DNA of 33,303 bases from Aquificota bacterium (GCA_015486105.1 WFSI01000044.1:1-33303); one strand, 5' to 3'. Positions 24,220 to 33,303 are shown, counted from the first letter of the stretch. Translations and numbers: made by a program. Notes: generated by a model not told the origin, from the sequence alone.

Positions 24220-25446
24220 TTACCCCTCATACCTCAAAGCCTCCACAGGATCTACACTCCCTGCTTGGCGAGCGGGGTAAACTGTAGAAAACAGAGTAAT
24301 AATCATGGCTGAAAGGGCAATAACCACCACATCCCGGGGGACAATCTGGACGGGCAAAGTGGTAACATAGTAGACATCACTGGGCAATTGGATAAAGTGA
24401 TAACGCTTCAATAAAAGGGAGATGCCTATCCCCAAACACACCCCTAACCCAGTCCCTGCAATCCCCATAATGAACCCTTGAAGGAGGAAAATCCGGGTGA
24501 TCGTCCCAGTGGTACAGCCCATGGCCTTCAGGATGCCTATCTCCCGCTTCTTCTCCATCACCATCATAGAAAGGGTAGAAACAATATTGAAGGCCGCCAC
24601 AATAATAATGAGAGTAAGGATGAGGAACATAGTTACCTTTTCCAGCTTCAAGGCAGAAAAGAGGTTCTTATTCATACTCATCCAGTCCCTGGCATAGAAA
24701 GGATAGCCCAAACGAAAAATCAGTTCTTTCCCCACCTCCTTGGCCTTATAAATGTTTTTCAGCTTCAGCTCTACCCCTGTAACTCCCCCCTGCCACCCCA
24801 AAAGCTTCTGGGCATCCTTAAGGGAGAGGAGCGCCAGATTGGCATCAAAATCATACATACCCGTATCAAAAACACCCCCCACCCTGTAAGTGGCGAAGCG
24901 GGGAATAAGACCCATGGGGGTGATGCGGCCCTGGGTAGTGAAAAGGGTAAGGGCATCTCCAAGGAATAGACCCATACGCTGGGCCAACACCTTCCCTACA
25001 ACAACATACCCCCCTTGGGAGAGGGCCTTCCAGCTACCCTGGACAATAGAAGAGGGAAGTATAGTAACTTTGCCTTCTAAAAGGGGGTCCACTCCCCTGA
25101 TCACCACCCCCCGGGTTGCCCCCTGGGACTTGACGAGACCCTGGGAAATGATGAAGGGGGATGCGGCCTTTACCTGGGGAATCTTATAGGCCTCTTCCAT
25201 AATCCTGGCCGGATCCTCCACCACACCCCTGTAACTCATAACCACCAAGTGGGCATTGGTACCCAGGATCTTCTCCCTTAAATGAGTATCAAAACCTGTC
25301 ATTACAGCAATAACCGCAATGAGGGCCCCCACCCCCAGGGCAATACCCAGGACAGAAATCCCCGAAGTAAGAGATAGAAGCCCCCTCCCTCTCCTGGGCC
25401 TTAGATACCTGAAGGCAATGAAGGACTCTAACCTGAAACCCCTCAT
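24220..25446 (-). CDS. lolC: Lipoprotein-releasing ABC transporter permease (LolC/LolE type)
   Basis: The 408-residue inner-membrane protein has the LolC/E layout: a first helix (about 22-48, SGISVLGIALGVGALIAVIAV), a large periplasmic domain (about 50-275), and a C-terminal FtsX domain with three helices ending in YPARQAGSVDPVEALRYEG. With the LolD ATPase it extracts outer-membrane lipoproteins from the inner membrane and hands them to LolA. The usual lolD partner does not follow; the next gene downstream is DUF47. The gene lies 80 bases after lysS, the order seen in several Desulfobacterota. The organism must therefore have an outer membrane, in line with the heptosyltransferase gene. Confidence 0.92.
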   Translation of the reverse strand: MRGFRLESFIAFRYLRPRRGRGLLSLTSGISVLGIALGVGALIAVIAVMTGFDTHLREKILGTNAHLVVMSYRGVVEDPARIMEEAYKIPQVKAASPFIISQGLVKSQGATRGVVIRGVDPLLEGKVTILPSSIVQGSWKALSQGGYVVVGKVLAQRMGLFLGDALTLFTTQGRITPMGLIPRFATYRVGGVFDTGMYDFDANLALLSLKDAQKLLGWQGGVTGVELKLKNIYKAKEVGKELIFRLGYPFYARDWMSMNKNLFSALKLEKVTMFLILTLIIIVAAFNIVSTLSMMVMEKKREIGILKAMGCTTGTITRIFLLQGFIMGIAGTGLGVCLGIGISLLLKRYHFIQLPSDVYYVTTLPVQIVPRDVVVIALSAMIITLFSTVYPARQAGSVDPVEALRYEG

Positions 25447-25526
25447 ACCTCCTTCTCCCTCTTCAATCTCCTACCCACCAAAGGAGAAAGCCCAACCCCT
25501 ATCATGGAAAGATGCTTTCACCCCCT

Positions 25527-27032
25527 TCAAGCCTCATCCTTCTCAGCGACCTCTGGTCTGAGAGTAGGAAAGAAGATCACATCCCGAATGGAGGGAGAAT
25601 CGGTGAGAATCATCACCAAACGATCTATGCCAATGCCTTCCCCCGCAGTGGGAGGTAGGCCATACTCCAAGGCCCGAATATAATCTTCGTCCATCCTATG
25701 GGCCTCTTCGTCTCCCAGAGCCCTCTCCCTCAACTGTTCCTGAAACCTTCTCCTCTGGTCTACAGGGTCGTTAAGCTCCGTATATGCATTGGCCACTTCT
25801 TTGCAAGCCATAAAGAATTCAAAGCGTTCCACCAAGGCAGGGTCCCCTTCCTTACTTTTAGCCAAAGGAGAGATGTCCCGGGGATAGTCATAAACAAAGG
25901 TAGGCTGCAACAGTTGAGATTCTACCCTCTTATCAAAGATCTCACCCAAAACTTTACCAAAAGAGGCCAGGTTCTCCTCCTCTATTCCCAGCTCCCTGGC
26001 ATAGGCCCTGGCTTTGCCCTCATCTTCCAATGCCTCCTCGGGTACATCCCCTATCTCCCTTAGGGCATCATGAAAGGTGATACGCCTGTAAGGGGGGGCG
26101 AAATCTATCTCTTGTCCTCCGTAAGAGACACCATTTCTACCCAAGACCCCTTGAGCCAGTTGAGAAAACATCTCCTCCGTGAGAGCCATAAGGTCCATAT
26201 AGTCTGCGTAAGCCATATAAAACTCCATCATGGTAAATTCAGGGTTGTGCTCTGTAGATATTCCCTCATTTCTGAAACACTTGCCCAACTCAAATACCTT
26301 ATCGAATCCCCCCACCACCAACCTCTTAAGATAGAGCTCCGGGGCTATACGGAGATAAAGGTCTATGTCCAGGGCATTGTGATGAGTAACAAAGGGACGA
26401 GCTGCAGCCCCTCCAGGAATGGGCTGCATCATAGGAGTTTCTACCTCCACAAAGCCCCTCTCCACCAAGAATTCCCTAATCCTTCTGATCACCTCACTCC
26501 TGATAAGGAAAACCCTCCTGGAATCTTCATTAGCGATAAGATCCAGGTATCTCTGACGATAACGTAGCTCTACATCCCTGAGGCCATGCCACTTCTCTGG
26601 CAGGGGCCTCAAGACCTTGGAAAGAAGATGTACCTCCTTAGTATGTAAGGTGAGTTCCCCCGTCTTCGTCCTGAAGAGGGTGCCTCTCACGCCCAAAAAG
26701 TCTCCCACATCCAGCTTCTTAAAAACCCCATTGTAAAACTCCCTGCCTACCAGATCCCGTTCCACAAGGATCTGAAGCCTCCCTGTGGCATCCCTAATAT
26801 GGGCAAAGGCTATACGGCCATGAATCCTCATGGAAACCATCCTTCCCGCCAAGGTAAACTCTCCCCCAGTCTCCAATGCCCCAGGGTCTTCCACACCTCC
26901 AAATCCTTCCACTACCTCTCCCAAAGTATGGCTTACCCTGAAGCGATGGGGATAAGGATTAATCCCCATCTCCCTGAAAGCCTGGAGCTTCTTCAGCAAG
27001 TCCCCCCTGATTTTTTCCCGTATCTCCGCCAT
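25527..27032 (-). CDS. lysS: Lysyl-tRNA synthetase, class II
   Basis: The 501-residue protein has an N-terminal OB-fold anticodon-binding domain ([36 protein letters not shown]) and a class II core. Motif 2 is [22 protein letters not shown] and motif 3 is [12 protein letters not shown]. Typical LysRS segments such as [14 protein letters not shown] are present. It charges tRNA-Lys. The ATG at 27032 is chosen because GGGGAG lies six bases upstream and the sequence then begins [17 protein letters not shown] at 27074 would add 14 residues without a ribosome-binding site. It is divergent from the heptosyltransferase gene. Confidence 0.95.
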   Translation of the reverse strand: MAEIREKIRGDLLKKLQAFREMGINPYPHRFRVSHTLGEVVEGFGGVEDPGALETGGEFTLAGRMVSMRIHGRIAFAHIRDATGRLQILVERDLVGREFYNGVFKKLDVGDFLGVRGTLFRTKTGELTLHTKEVHLLSKVLRPLPEKWHGLRDVELRYRQRYLDLIANEDSRRVFLIRSEVIRRIREFLVERGFVEVETPMMQPIPGGAAARPFVTHHNALDIDLYLRIAPELYLKRLVVGGFDKVFELGKCFRNEGISTEHNPEFTMMEFYMAYADYMDLMALTEEMFSQLAQGVLGRNGVSYGGQEIDFAPPYRRITFHDALREIGDVPEEALEDEGKARAYARELGIEEENLASFGKVLGEIFDKRVESQLLQPTFVYDYPRDISPLAKSKEGDPALVERFEFFMACKEVANAYTELNDPVDQRRRFQEQLRERALGDEEAHRMDEDYIRALEYGLPPTAGEGIGIDRLVMILTDSPSIRDVIFFPTLRPEVAEKDEA

Positions 27033-27108
27033 GTTCTTCTCCCCAAGGAAAGGGATCACCTTCCCGTCTTCCACAAAGATATGGGAGCCTAAGCTCCCAA
27101 TGGGTTAT

Positions 27109-27138
27109 GGAATATCCCCTGGCTCCCCCCATTGTCAA
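27109..27138 (-). promoter_or_regulatory. Possible promoter of lysS
   Basis: The minus strand has a perfect TTGACA at 27133-27138, but the best -10 candidates 16-18 bases on (GATATT or TATTCC near 27109-27116) are weak. It lies about 75 bases upstream of the chosen lysS start in the divergent gap. Confidence 0.35.
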
Positions 27139-27168
27139 AGGTGAGAAAATGCCTTTACATTCCATCCC

Positions 27169-28185
27169 ATGGAGAAAAAGACCATTATCATCCTCCCCAA
27201 TTGGATGGGAGACTTCATCATGGCTCTGCCTTCCATCTTAGGGGTGGTAGCAGAAGGGAAAGCCCTCTTGATGGGCCCTCCTTCTTTCTACCAACTCCTG
27301 GCAGGATGTTTTCCTCCACAGGTCTATATACCCAGCGGGGGGAAGGAGAGAATCAGCCTCATGGAAGGGGCCTCCGCCCTCCTAAAAAGCCCTGTGGACA
27401 AGGCCCTCCTCCTACCCAACAGCTTCAAATCAGCCCTTATGTGCCTTTTGGGAGGCGTACCCCGCATCTGGGGACTTCCCACCGATGGAAGAGGGTTTCT
27501 CCTCTATCGAAAGATACCATCTCCCGAAGAGTCCCTTCATCAAGCCCAGATCTACCGCCACATAGCAGAAAAAGCCGGCCTTCTTCAGCCCTGGGAAGGT
27601 CCCTCCATATTCCCCTCCCAGGATGCCAAGGAAAAGGCAAACACCCTCTGGGAAAAAAAAGAACTGGAAGGGAGACAAGTGATAGCTCTCCATCCCTTCT
27701 CCTCCAAGGAACCCCGCACCTGGCTGCCCAGCCGTTTCAGGGCTCTCATCGAAAAACTATCGGAAGAGGCCTTGGTCCCCATGATCCTGGGAAGTCCAAA
27801 AGAGAAAGAGAAAGCCCAAACCCTAATAGAAGGTATCAAAGGCCCATTCCTCAACCTCACCTCCATGGAGGTAGGTCTGGGAGAGATGGCCGCCCTCATA
27901 GAAAAAACGCTCCTCTTTATTGGAAACGACAGCGGGCCGGGCCACTTAGCTGCTGCCTTAGGTATCCCTACCCTCACCCTCCACGGCCCTACCTCTCCCC
28001 ATCTCACTGGCCCCCAGGGATCCCAATGCCAATATCTCTGGAAGGCCTTTCCCTGCTCTCCATGCCGAGAGCGTTTCTTCAAAGACTGCCAACCAGGGCA
28101 AGAGGAACGTCCCCCCTGCTTGGAAGCCATCACCTTAGAGGAGGTATGGGGGGAGGTGATTAAGGTCCTGGAAAAAAGCTTATAG
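27169..28185 (+). CDS. waaF: Glycosyltransferase family 9, LPS heptosyltransferase (WaaF-like)
   Basis: The 338-residue protein is a GT9 enzyme that adds heptose to the lipopolysaccharide inner core at the cytoplasmic face of the inner membrane. The N-terminal domain starts IIILPNWMGDFIMALPS, the acceptor-side motif with the catalytic-type Asp. The C-terminal domain has IALHPFSSKEPRTW and FIGNDSGPGHLAAALGIPTL, the ADP-heptose-binding signature, followed by HGPTSP. Four Cys (FPCSPCRERFFKDC, then PPC) near the C-terminus are common in WaaF relatives. No clear ribosome-binding site precedes the ATG, but this start fits the family. It is the only plus-strand gene between 14.3 and 33.3 kb, flanked by lysS and rpsU on minus. 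Heptosyltransferase I versus II is uncertain. Confidence 0.9.
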   Translation: MEKKTIIILPNWMGDFIMALPSILGVVAEGKALLMGPPSFYQLLAGCFPPQVYIPSGGKERISLMEGASALLKSPVDKALLLPNSFKSALMCLLGGVPRIWGLPTDGRGFLLYRKIPSPEESLHQAQIYRHIAEKAGLLQPWEGPSIFPSQDAKEKANTLWEKKELEGRQVIALHPFSSKEPRTWLPSRFRALIEKLSEEALVPMILGSPKEKEKAQTLIEGIKGPFLNLTSMEVGLGEMAALIEKTLLFIGNDSGPGHLAAALGIPTLTLHGPTSPHLTGPQGSQCQYLWKAFPCSPCRERFFKDCQPGQEERPPCLEAITLEEVWGEVIKVLEKSL

Positions 28186-28250
28186 AGAGTTTCACCCTTA
28201 TACTTTGCCAACTCTACCAAAATGAAATCGAACATCCAGATAAGCCAAAT

Positions 28251-28283
28251 GAAAAGGGGCCCTCAATAGATAGGCCCCCTTTC
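28251..28283. terminator. Terminator hairpin between waaF and rpsU
   Basis: GAAAAGGGGCC (28251-28261) pairs with GGCCCCCTTTC (28273-28283), 11 bp with one G-U on the minus-strand RNA (A-C on plus). Flanking A/T runs occur on both sides. It can end rpsU transcription and perhaps also waaF. Confidence 0.7.
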
Positions 28284-28297
28284 AAAAAAGCCTTCCC

Positions 28298-28516
28298 TCA
28301 GTACCGATCGTACCTGGCCATCTTCTCTTGCATGCGGCGCATCTTCTTTCTGGCCTTCAGCATTTTCCTGCGCCTGCGCTGGGTAGGTTTTTCATAGTAC
28401 ATGTTCTTTTTGATCTCTTTGATGAGGCCCTCTTTCTCAATCTTTTTCCTGAGCCTCTTTAATGCAGAGTCCAAATCACTATCCACCTTCACAAAGGCAT
28501 TTACTACATTTGACAT
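28298..28516 (-). CDS. rpsU: 30S ribosomal protein S21
   Basis: The 72-residue, very basic protein matches S21: VDSDLDSALKRLRKK, then KKNMYYEKPTQRRRRK and an Arg/Lys-rich tail. It sits near the 3' end of 16S rRNA on the platform of the small subunit and aids initiation. The ATG at 28516 is chosen from family length and a GAGG six bases upstream; a TTG upstream at 28555 would add 13 unrelated residues. It stands alone between its own possible promoter and a terminator. Confidence 0.95.
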   Translation of the reverse strand: MSNVVNAFVKVDSDLDSALKRLRKKIEKEGLIKEIKKNMYYEKPTQRRRRKMLKARKKMRRMQEKMARYDRY

Positions 28517-28573
28517 AAATATCCTCAACCCCCCTTCCCTGCCCAGATTAAACAAAAGGCATGAGCAAAACTT

Positions 28574-28602
28574 TAACTAAAACACGAACATGGCAGAGTC
28601 AA
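28574..28602 (-). promoter_or_regulatory. Possible promoter of rpsU
   Basis: The minus strand has TTGACT at 28597-28602 and a weak TAGTTA 17 bases on (28574-28579), about 58 bases before the rpsU start. The -35 is good and the -10 poor. Confidence 0.35.
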
Positions 28603-28624
28603 CCCCTTTTGTCCTTCAGAGATT

Positions 28625-28651
28625 GACTTTTTTGAAAAATTTAAAAAAGTC
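28625..28651. terminator. AT-rich hairpin after pheT (weak terminator candidate)
   Basis: GACTTTTTT (28625-28633) pairs exactly with AAAAAAGTC (28643-28651) around nine bases, just downstream of the pheT stop. The stem is AT-rich, so termination strength is doubtful. Confidence 0.4.
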
Positions 28652-28659
28652 GGCAATAC

Positions 28660-31047
28660 CTATCGCCTCACTACAATGGGAAGCTTAGATTCTAACTCTT
28701 TTACCAAATCCCCGTGCTCTCCTTCTACCTCCTGATCGGTAAGAGTCCTATCCTCAGCTCGGTAGAGAAGGGAATAGGTGAGACTCCTTTTCCCAGGCTC
28801 AATAGGGGGACCTGTATAATAATCAATAAGACTCACCTCCCTTAAGTAAGAAGGAGCCAGTTCCTGAATTGTAGCAAGAATCCGGTTATGACTCAGGTCC
28901 ATGGGAGCGATAAGGGAAAGATCCCGCACAGAGCCGGGGAAACGGGGCAGGGGCTCAAAGCCCATTTTCTTCTCCCCCTCCAATACCTCCAAAAAGAGTT
29001 CAGCCACATAACACCGCTGGGAGAAACGATAGGAACGGGCAAGCTGAGGATGGATCTCTCCCATGTAGCCTACGGATTTTCCATTTATGTTCAGCAAAGC
29101 CGATCTACCTGGATGAAGGAAAGGCTCCTTGCCTGCCTCCAGCTGAAGTTCTATACCCTTCAATCTCTTGGCAAGCTCCTCCAACACCCCTTTCACAAAG
29201 AAAAAATCGTACTCCTGACCCCTTTGATCCCAACTAACTCCCCTTTTCCCCATAGCCAAGATACCCAAGTGAAGCCTCTCAGGGATATCTGGCAGGAAGA
29301 CACGGCCTACCTCAAAGAAGGCCATGTCCCTCACCTGGGCCTTCTCATTCAACAAAGCCGTATTAAGAAGACCTGGCAAAAGCGTAGTCCTCATAACAGA
29401 CATCTCTTCACTCAAAGGGTTCTTTATGGCCATGAAACGGAGGCGGGGATCTGAATCAGCCAATTTCAAGGCATTAAGGGATCTGGGATCTATAAAGCTG
29501 TAATTAATCACCTCCATAAGACCCATCCCCGACAAAATGGCTTCTGTCCCAACTATCAATGTCCTCTGGCTCTCCACCTTCTCCTTAGGAAGGGGACCCG
29601 AAGGCATGGTAGAAGGAATATTATGGTAACCATGGATCCTGGCTACCTCTTCCACTAAGTCTATCTCCCTGGACACGTCAAAAGCACGGAAGGAAGGAAC
29701 TGTAGTCTCCCACTTCTTTCCATCCCATTGAGGGGAAAACCCTAAGCCTTCCAAAATACTCTCCACTCTATCAGGAACCACATTGATCCCCAATACGCCC
29801 CCTAAATTCCTATGTAAAAGGAAAACCTTTTTAGGCACATAGGGTTTGGGATATACATCCAACATTCCCTGGGCCACCTCCCCTCCAGCCAACTCCTTGA
29901 TGAGCCAGGTTGCTCTGTCCAAGGCCTTAACCAAACCTTCTATGTCGGCACCCCTTTCGAAGCGCTTGGAGGCCTCTGTAGAAATACCCAATCTCTTAGA
30001 AGTCTTTCTAATGGAGGTGGGCTCAAAAAAGGCACTCTCTATAAGGATACGCTGAGATCTTCTCCTCACTTCCGAGTTGGCCCCACCCATGATGCCCGCC
30101 AGGGCCACGCCCCTCTCAGCATCGGCTATAAGAAGCATGGAGGAATCCAACTCTCTAACGTTTCCATCCAGGGTGACTAGAGCCTCCCCCCTATTGGCCC
30201 TCCTCACCACAATTCTATGATCTCTGAGGTCATCGTAATCGAAGGCGTGAAGAGGATGTCCCATCTCTACCAAAACATAATTGGTGGCATCCACCACATT
30301 GGATATAGAACGAATACCCGCTGCCTTGAGCCTCACCTTCATGAAAAGGGGAGAAGGGGCTATCTGAACCCCCTCTACATATCGGGCACAGTATCGGGGA
30401 CACAGGTCCGGGTCTCTGATCTCCACCTGGGCTACTTCCTCTACAGCAGGACCCTCTTGGGGAAAACTGATGGAAGGCATCTTCAAGGGCCTCTTCAATA
30501 AGACTGCCAACTCCCGGGCCACCCCCAGAATCCCCAGACAATCGGGCCTGTTAGGGGTAGGGCTGGTTTCCAATAGGTAATCATCCATAAAAACCAAAGG
30601 GGCAGCTGGATCACCCGGCTCTCCCTCCTCCAGAAATATGACCGTCTCCACCTCCCCTTCCTCGGCCAGATCCAGCTCTATCTCTGACACCAGATTGCCC
30701 TGGGAGGCCTCCCCCTTTAACTCCACCGCCTCTACCACCATACCCGAAGGTAGGGAAGCCCCCGGAAGAGCCACCAGGACCCTCCTGCCTTCCTTCAAGT
30801 AGGGCGCGCCACTCACCACCTGGACCTCTTCTCCCCCTATGGCCACTCTACACACCTTCCACTTGGGTTCCCGGGGATGATTCTTAACGGAGACGAGGCA
30901 ACCGACCACCACCTCGTTCAGACATTCACCTAAATAACTCACACCCTCCACCTCCAGACCGGCCATGGTGAGGCGGTAGGCAATGTCATCGGGAGGCAGG
31001 TCCCTGCAATCCACAAACTCGTCCAGCCAATTCAAAGTAAAAAGCAT
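28660..31047 (-). CDS. pheT: Phenylalanyl-tRNA synthetase beta subunit
   Basis: The 795-residue protein has the complete PheT layout. An N-terminal tRNA-binding EMAP/OB domain (about 40-150; VSGAPYLKEGRRVLVALPGA) is followed by the B3/B4 editing region (TPNRPDCLGILGVARELAVL; SNVVDATNYVLVEMGHPLHAFD) and the B5 domain. A catalytic-like core (INYSFIDP; NPLSEEMSVMRTTLLPGLL) leads to a C-terminal ferredoxin-fold anticodon-binding domain with FPGSVRDLSLI and LTYSLLYRAEDRTLTDQEV. It forms the alpha2beta2 enzyme with PheS, encoded seven bases upstream, and provides tRNA binding and proofreading of misacylated tyrosine. Confidence 0.97.
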   Translation of the reverse strand: MLFTLNWLDEFVDCRDLPPDDIAYRLTMAGLEVEGVSYLGECLNEVVVGCLVSVKNHPREPKWKVCRVAIGGEEVQVVSGAPYLKEGRRVLVALPGASLPSGMVVEAVELKGEASQGNLVSEIELDLAEEGEVETVIFLEEGEPGDPAAPLVFMDDYLLETSPTPNRPDCLGILGVARELAVLLKRPLKMPSISFPQEGPAVEEVAQVEIRDPDLCPRYCARYVEGVQIAPSPLFMKVRLKAAGIRSISNVVDATNYVLVEMGHPLHAFDYDDLRDHRIVVRRANRGEALVTLDGNVRELDSSMLLIADAERGVALAGIMGGANSEVRRRSQRILIESAFFEPTSIRKTSKRLGISTEASKRFERGADIEGLVKALDRATWLIKELAGGEVAQGMLDVYPKPYVPKKVFLLHRNLGGVLGINVVPDRVESILEGLGFSPQWDGKKWETTVPSFRAFDVSREIDLVEEVARIHGYHNIPSTMPSGPLPKEKVESQRTLIVGTEAILSGMGLMEVINYSFIDPRSLNALKLADSDPRLRFMAIKNPLSEEMSVMRTTLLPGLLNTALLNEKAQVRDMAFFEVGRVFLPDIPERLHLGILAMGKRGVSWDQRGQEYDFFFVKGVLEELAKRLKGIELQLEAGKEPFLHPGRSALLNINGKSVGYMGEIHPQLARSYRFSQRCYVAELFLEVLEGEKKMGFEPLPRFPGSVRDLSLIAPMDLSHNRILATIQELAPSYLREVSLIDYYTGPPIEPGKRSLTYSLLYRAEDRTLTDQEVEGEHGDLVKELESKLPIVVRR

Positions 31048-31054
31048 GGCACCC

Positions 31055-32074
31055 TCACATAAACTGCCTGAGGAACCTCAGATCGTTCTCATAGAATAGC
31101 CTAATATCATCAATGCCGTACTTAAGCATAGTGATCCTTTCCACTCCTAAACCAAAAGCAAACCCCCGATACCTCTGGGAGTCGTAATCCACAAAAGAAA
31201 AGACAGCAGGATCCACCATGCCGCAGCCCAAGATCTCTAACCAACCCGAACCCTTACACACCCGGCACCCCTTACCTCCACAGATAACACAACCTATGTC
31301 CATCTCAGCGCTAGGCTCGGTAAAGGGAAAATAACTAGGCCTAAAACGCACCAAAGTACGGGGACCAAAAACCCTCAGAGCAAACTCCTCCAGCACCCCC
31401 TTCAGGTCGCCGAAAGTGGTGATTTCATCTACCAGAAGTCCTTCCACTTGGTGAAACATAGGGGTATGAGAGACATCAGCGTCCCTCCTATACACCTTGC
31501 CAGGAGAGATAACCCGAATGGGAGGACGGACCTTCTCCATCACCCTGATCTGGACAGGGGAAGTGTGAGTTCTAAGGAGAATCCCCCCGCTCACATAAAA
31601 GGTGTCCTGCATATCCCGGGCAGGGTGATGGGAAGGGATATTCAGGGCCTCAAAATTGTAGTAGTCCATCTCAATCTCGGGACCTTGGGCTACCTGAAAC
31701 CCCATAGAGATAAAAACCTCCTCAATCTCCCTCAACACTCGGGTAAGAGGATGGACACCGCCCAGCTCAGGGCCCCTACCCGGGAGAGTGATATCTACTC
31801 TTTCCAAGGCCAGTCTCTCTTCTTCCTCCTTTTGCCTGAAAAACTCCTCTCTCTCATCTATAGCCTTCTCCAAAATGACCTTCACCTGATTGGCTATTTG
31901 ACCCACCAATGGCCTCTCTTCAGGAGAAAGCCTCCCCATCCCCGTAAGAATAGCCTTGAGCTCTCCCTTCCTCCCCAGGAGCTTCACACGAAAGTTTCTC
32001 AGCTCCTGGGTACCCTTCACAGCATCCAGTTCCTTCAAGGCCCTCTCTTTCATATCCTCTAATAGTTTCTTCAT
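31055..32074 (-). CDS. pheS: Phenylalanyl-tRNA synthetase alpha subunit
   Basis: The 339-residue protein is the catalytic alpha subunit, with an N-terminal coiled coil (about 1-90) and a class II core. Motifs include [71 protein letters not shown] and [15 protein letters not shown] CxxC-x4-CxxC knuckle ([12 protein letters not shown]) interrupts the core before [12 protein letters not shown]. It resembles versions I know from other anaerobes and may bind zinc. Its ATG overlaps the stop of the TrkA-type gene (ATGA), and pheT follows after seven bases. Confidence 0.97.
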   Translation of the reverse strand: MKKLLEDMKERALKELDAVKGTQELRNFRVKLLGRKGELKAILTGMGRLSPEERPLVGQIANQVKVILEKAIDEREEFFRQKEEEERLALERVDITLPGRGPELGGVHPLTRVLREIEEVFISMGFQVAQGPEIEMDYYNFEALNIPSHHPARDMQDTFYVSGGILLRTHTSPVQIRVMEKVRPPIRVISPGKVYRRDADVSHTPMFHQVEGLLVDEITTFGDLKGVLEEFALRVFGPRTLVRFRPSYFPFTEPSAEMDIGCVICGGKGCRVCKGSGWLEILGCGMVDPAVFSFVDYDSQRYRGFAFGLGVERITMLKYGIDDIRLFYENDLRFLRQFM

Positions 32075-32760
32075 CGCTCTTTATTCCGCTTTTTCATGGC
32101 TTTCTCGAAACGGTTTAAGTCTTCTTTCCTTCCCAACAGGACCACCACCTCCCCCTGTCGCAAAACATCGTCCCCCCCGGGAGAGGGGTTGATCTCCCCT
32201 GAAGGCTTCTTGATGACAACAATGTTCAAATTAAACCGGGAGCGAATGGCCAACTCAGCCAGGCTTTGTCCCTCCAACACCCGAGGCACCTGAATCTCGT
32301 AGATACCGTAATCCTTAGATATCTCAAGTTCATCCAAAATGGTGGGAGAGACCAGGGAACGGGCCAAACGAACCCCCATATCCCCTTCGGGATAGACTAC
32401 CCTGTCACACCCAATCTTCTCCAAAACCCTTCCGTGCTGGGGAGTGACAGCTTTGGAGACCACATAAGGCACCCCCATCTCCTTGAGGATAAGGGAAACC
32501 AAGATATTGGCCTCCATCTTCTGGCCAATGGCTACCACCGCCACATCCACATCCTTGATGCCCACAGCCCTCAAGGCCCTCTCATCCGTTACATCCAACT
32601 GAACGGCCTGGGTGACTAAATCGTCCAGTTGCTTCACCTTAGAGCCATCCTTGTCTATGGCCAGTACTTGACAACCCAATTCGGTAAGGGTTTTGGCCAC
32701 GCTGTAACCAAACCGGCCTACTCCAAGAACGGCTACATATCTCACTTTCCCTTCTATCAA
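32071..32760 (-). CDS. TrkA/KtrA-type potassium channel regulatory protein (RCK_N + RCK_C)
   Basis: The 229-residue protein has an N-terminal RCK/TrkA-N Rossmann domain ([17 protein letters not shown], then Asp36 in LAIDKD) for NAD(H) or ATP/ADP binding. A C-terminal TrkA-C domain (about 145-220) has [17 protein letters not shown] and [16 protein letters not shown]. Such proteins gate Ktr/Trk potassium channels on the cytoplasmic side; no channel gene is in the window. The gene lies six bases after rplT and overlaps pheS by four bases, so it is embedded in a translation operon where it is not normally found. The start is uncertain: TTG at 32760 has no good ribosome-binding site, and GTG five codons downstream would give the usual family N-terminus. 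Confidence 0.9.
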   Translation of the reverse strand: MIEGKVRYVAVLGVGRFGYSVAKTLTELGCQVLAIDKDGSKVKQLDDLVTQAVQLDVTDERALRAVGIKDVDVAVVAIGQKMEANILVSLILKEMGVPYVVSKAVTPQHGRVLEKIGCDRVVYPEGDMGVRLARSLVSPTILDELEISKDYGIYEIQVPRVLEGQSLAELAIRSRFNLNIVVIKKPSGEINPSPGGDDVLRQGEVVVLLGRKEDLNRFEKAMKKRNKER

Positions 32761-32766
32761 TGCCGT

Positions 32767-33129
32767 TTACGCAGCCTCCAAATGTTCCTTGGCTACACTC
32801 ACCAGACGGGCAAAAACCTGAGGCTCCCTCACCGCCATATCGGCCAGCATCTTCCTGTCCACATCAACCTGGGCAAGCTTCAATCCATGAATGAACTGCC
32901 CATAGGTAAGCCCATAAAGCCTGGCTGCTGCATTTATCCTGACGATCCAAAGCCTCCGAAAATCCCTCTTCCTGTTCTTCCTGTCCCTATAGGCATATGC
33001 TAAGGCCTTAATCACCGTCTGCCTGGCTACAGAATAGGTTTTACTCTTGTTGCCATAATAGCCCTTGGCCATCTTGAGCCACTTTTTCCTCCGGCGCCGG
33101 GTCTTGGGACCCCCCTTCACTCTCGCCAT
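32767..33129 (-). CDS. rplT: 50S ribosomal protein L20
   Basis: The 120-residue basic protein matches L20 throughout, starting MARVKGG and including [36 protein letters not shown] and [18 protein letters not shown]20 is essential for early assembly of the large subunit and in many bacteria represses its own operon. The ATG has AAGGAGG upstream, placed between the rpmI stop and this start. Confidence 0.98.
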   Translation of the reverse strand: MARVKGGPKTRRRRKKWLKMAKGYYGNKSKTYSVARQTVIKALAYAYRDRKNRKRDFRRLWIVRINAAARLYGLTYGQFIHGLKLAQVDVDRKMLADMAVREPQVFARLVSVAKEHLEAA

Positions 33130-33142
33130 CTCTCAATCCTCC

Positions 33143-33303
33143 TTAAAAGGCATAGGGAAGGAGCCTCTTCATCCGCTTCATCTCTTCCTTACCCACCAGA
33201 GACGAACGGCGAAGATGCCTCTTTCTCTTAGCCTTCTTCTCCTCCAGAAGATGACTCTTTCCCGCCTTTCTTCTCTTCAACCTGCCAGAACCTGTTACCT
33301 TGA
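33143..33303 (-). CDS. rpmI: 50S ribosomal protein L35, C-terminal part (5' end outside window)
   Basis: The minus strand from the window edge encodes KVTGSGRLKRRKAGKSHLL, then EEKKAKRKRHLRRSSLVGKE and EEMKRMKRLLPYAF before TAA (33143-33145). This is the typical L35 C-terminus with its KVTGSGKLKRRKAGKSHLL-like core. It lies 13 bases before rplT in the conserved (infC-)rpmI-rplT order; the N-terminal codons lie beyond 33303. Confidence 0.96.
   Translation of the reverse strand, partial: KVTGSGRLKRRKAGKSHLLEEKKAKRKRHLRRSSLVGKEEMKRMKRLLPYAF

Noticed and set aside
27132-28163. Open frame of 343 codons overlapping waaF in another frame of the same strand
   Set aside because: Composition is Pro/Arg/Ser/Gly-rich without any domain, it has no ribosome-binding site, and waaF in the same interval shows clear GT9 motifs. 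It is a shadow caused by codon bias.
31448-32062. 204-codon open frame on plus opposite pheS
   Set aside because: It is antisense to a fully conserved pheS and has no recognisable domain.

Overview
The window reads as part of the chromosome of a Gram-negative, probably anaerobic and possibly thermophilic bacterium of Desulfobacterota type. This placement is inferred from gene content and order, not from a database search. The supporting signs are an outer-membrane lipoprotein-release gene and an LPS heptosyltransferase, ferredoxin-linked 2-oxoacid oxidoreductase subunits, a glyS-ppdK pair, a lysS-lolC pair, a GH57 glucanotransferase, and frequent AGG/AGA arginine and ATA isoleucine codons. 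Genes are tightly packed, and translated families match closely except in one decayed island.

Layout. 1-1273 (minus): the 5' part of a 16S rRNA gene with a clear promoter and boxA antiterminator, preceded by tRNA-Glu(UUC) and tRNA-Lys(UUU). 1378-9130 (plus): recN, then the ferredoxin-like delta and the alpha subunit of a 2-oxoacid:ferredoxin oxidoreductase (no beta or gamma follow), glyS without glyQ, a very strong hairpin, and ppdK with its own promoter and terminator. 9191-12012 (minus): a Lys/Ala/Pro-rich lipoprotein, a BioF-type alpha-oxoamine synthase, and a PaaK-family acyl-CoA ligase interrupted by an in-frame TAG.

12031-13808 is a decay zone. It holds an IS200-type transposase N-terminus fused in frame to the C-terminal domain of a DUF294 protein, a terminal-type hairpin, and remnants of a sodium:solute (acetate-type) symporter with its small subunit. 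After these comes an intact six-helix SatP/UreI-like channel with a consensus promoter and a long leader. Together these look like an acetate-uptake locus that has lost its symporter and kept or gained a small channel.

14437-22149 (minus) is a compact operon: a Cys-rich sensor histidine kinase, a 68-residue Cys-containing protein overlapping the kinase 3' end, a stand-alone receiver, a nucleotidyltransferase/phosphomannomutase fusion with a degenerate mutase half, a GH57 glucanotransferase, and galT. I consider this the most interesting system here: a signalling cassette physically tied to sugar-nucleotide and alpha-glucan metabolism.

22228-27032 (minus): pit phosphate transporter with its DUF47 partner, lolC (no lolD beside it), lysS. 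A GT9 heptosyltransferase is divergent on plus. 28298-33303 (minus): rpsU, and then the rpmI-rplT-pheS-pheT translation operon with a TrkA/KtrA-type gene inserted between rplT and pheS.
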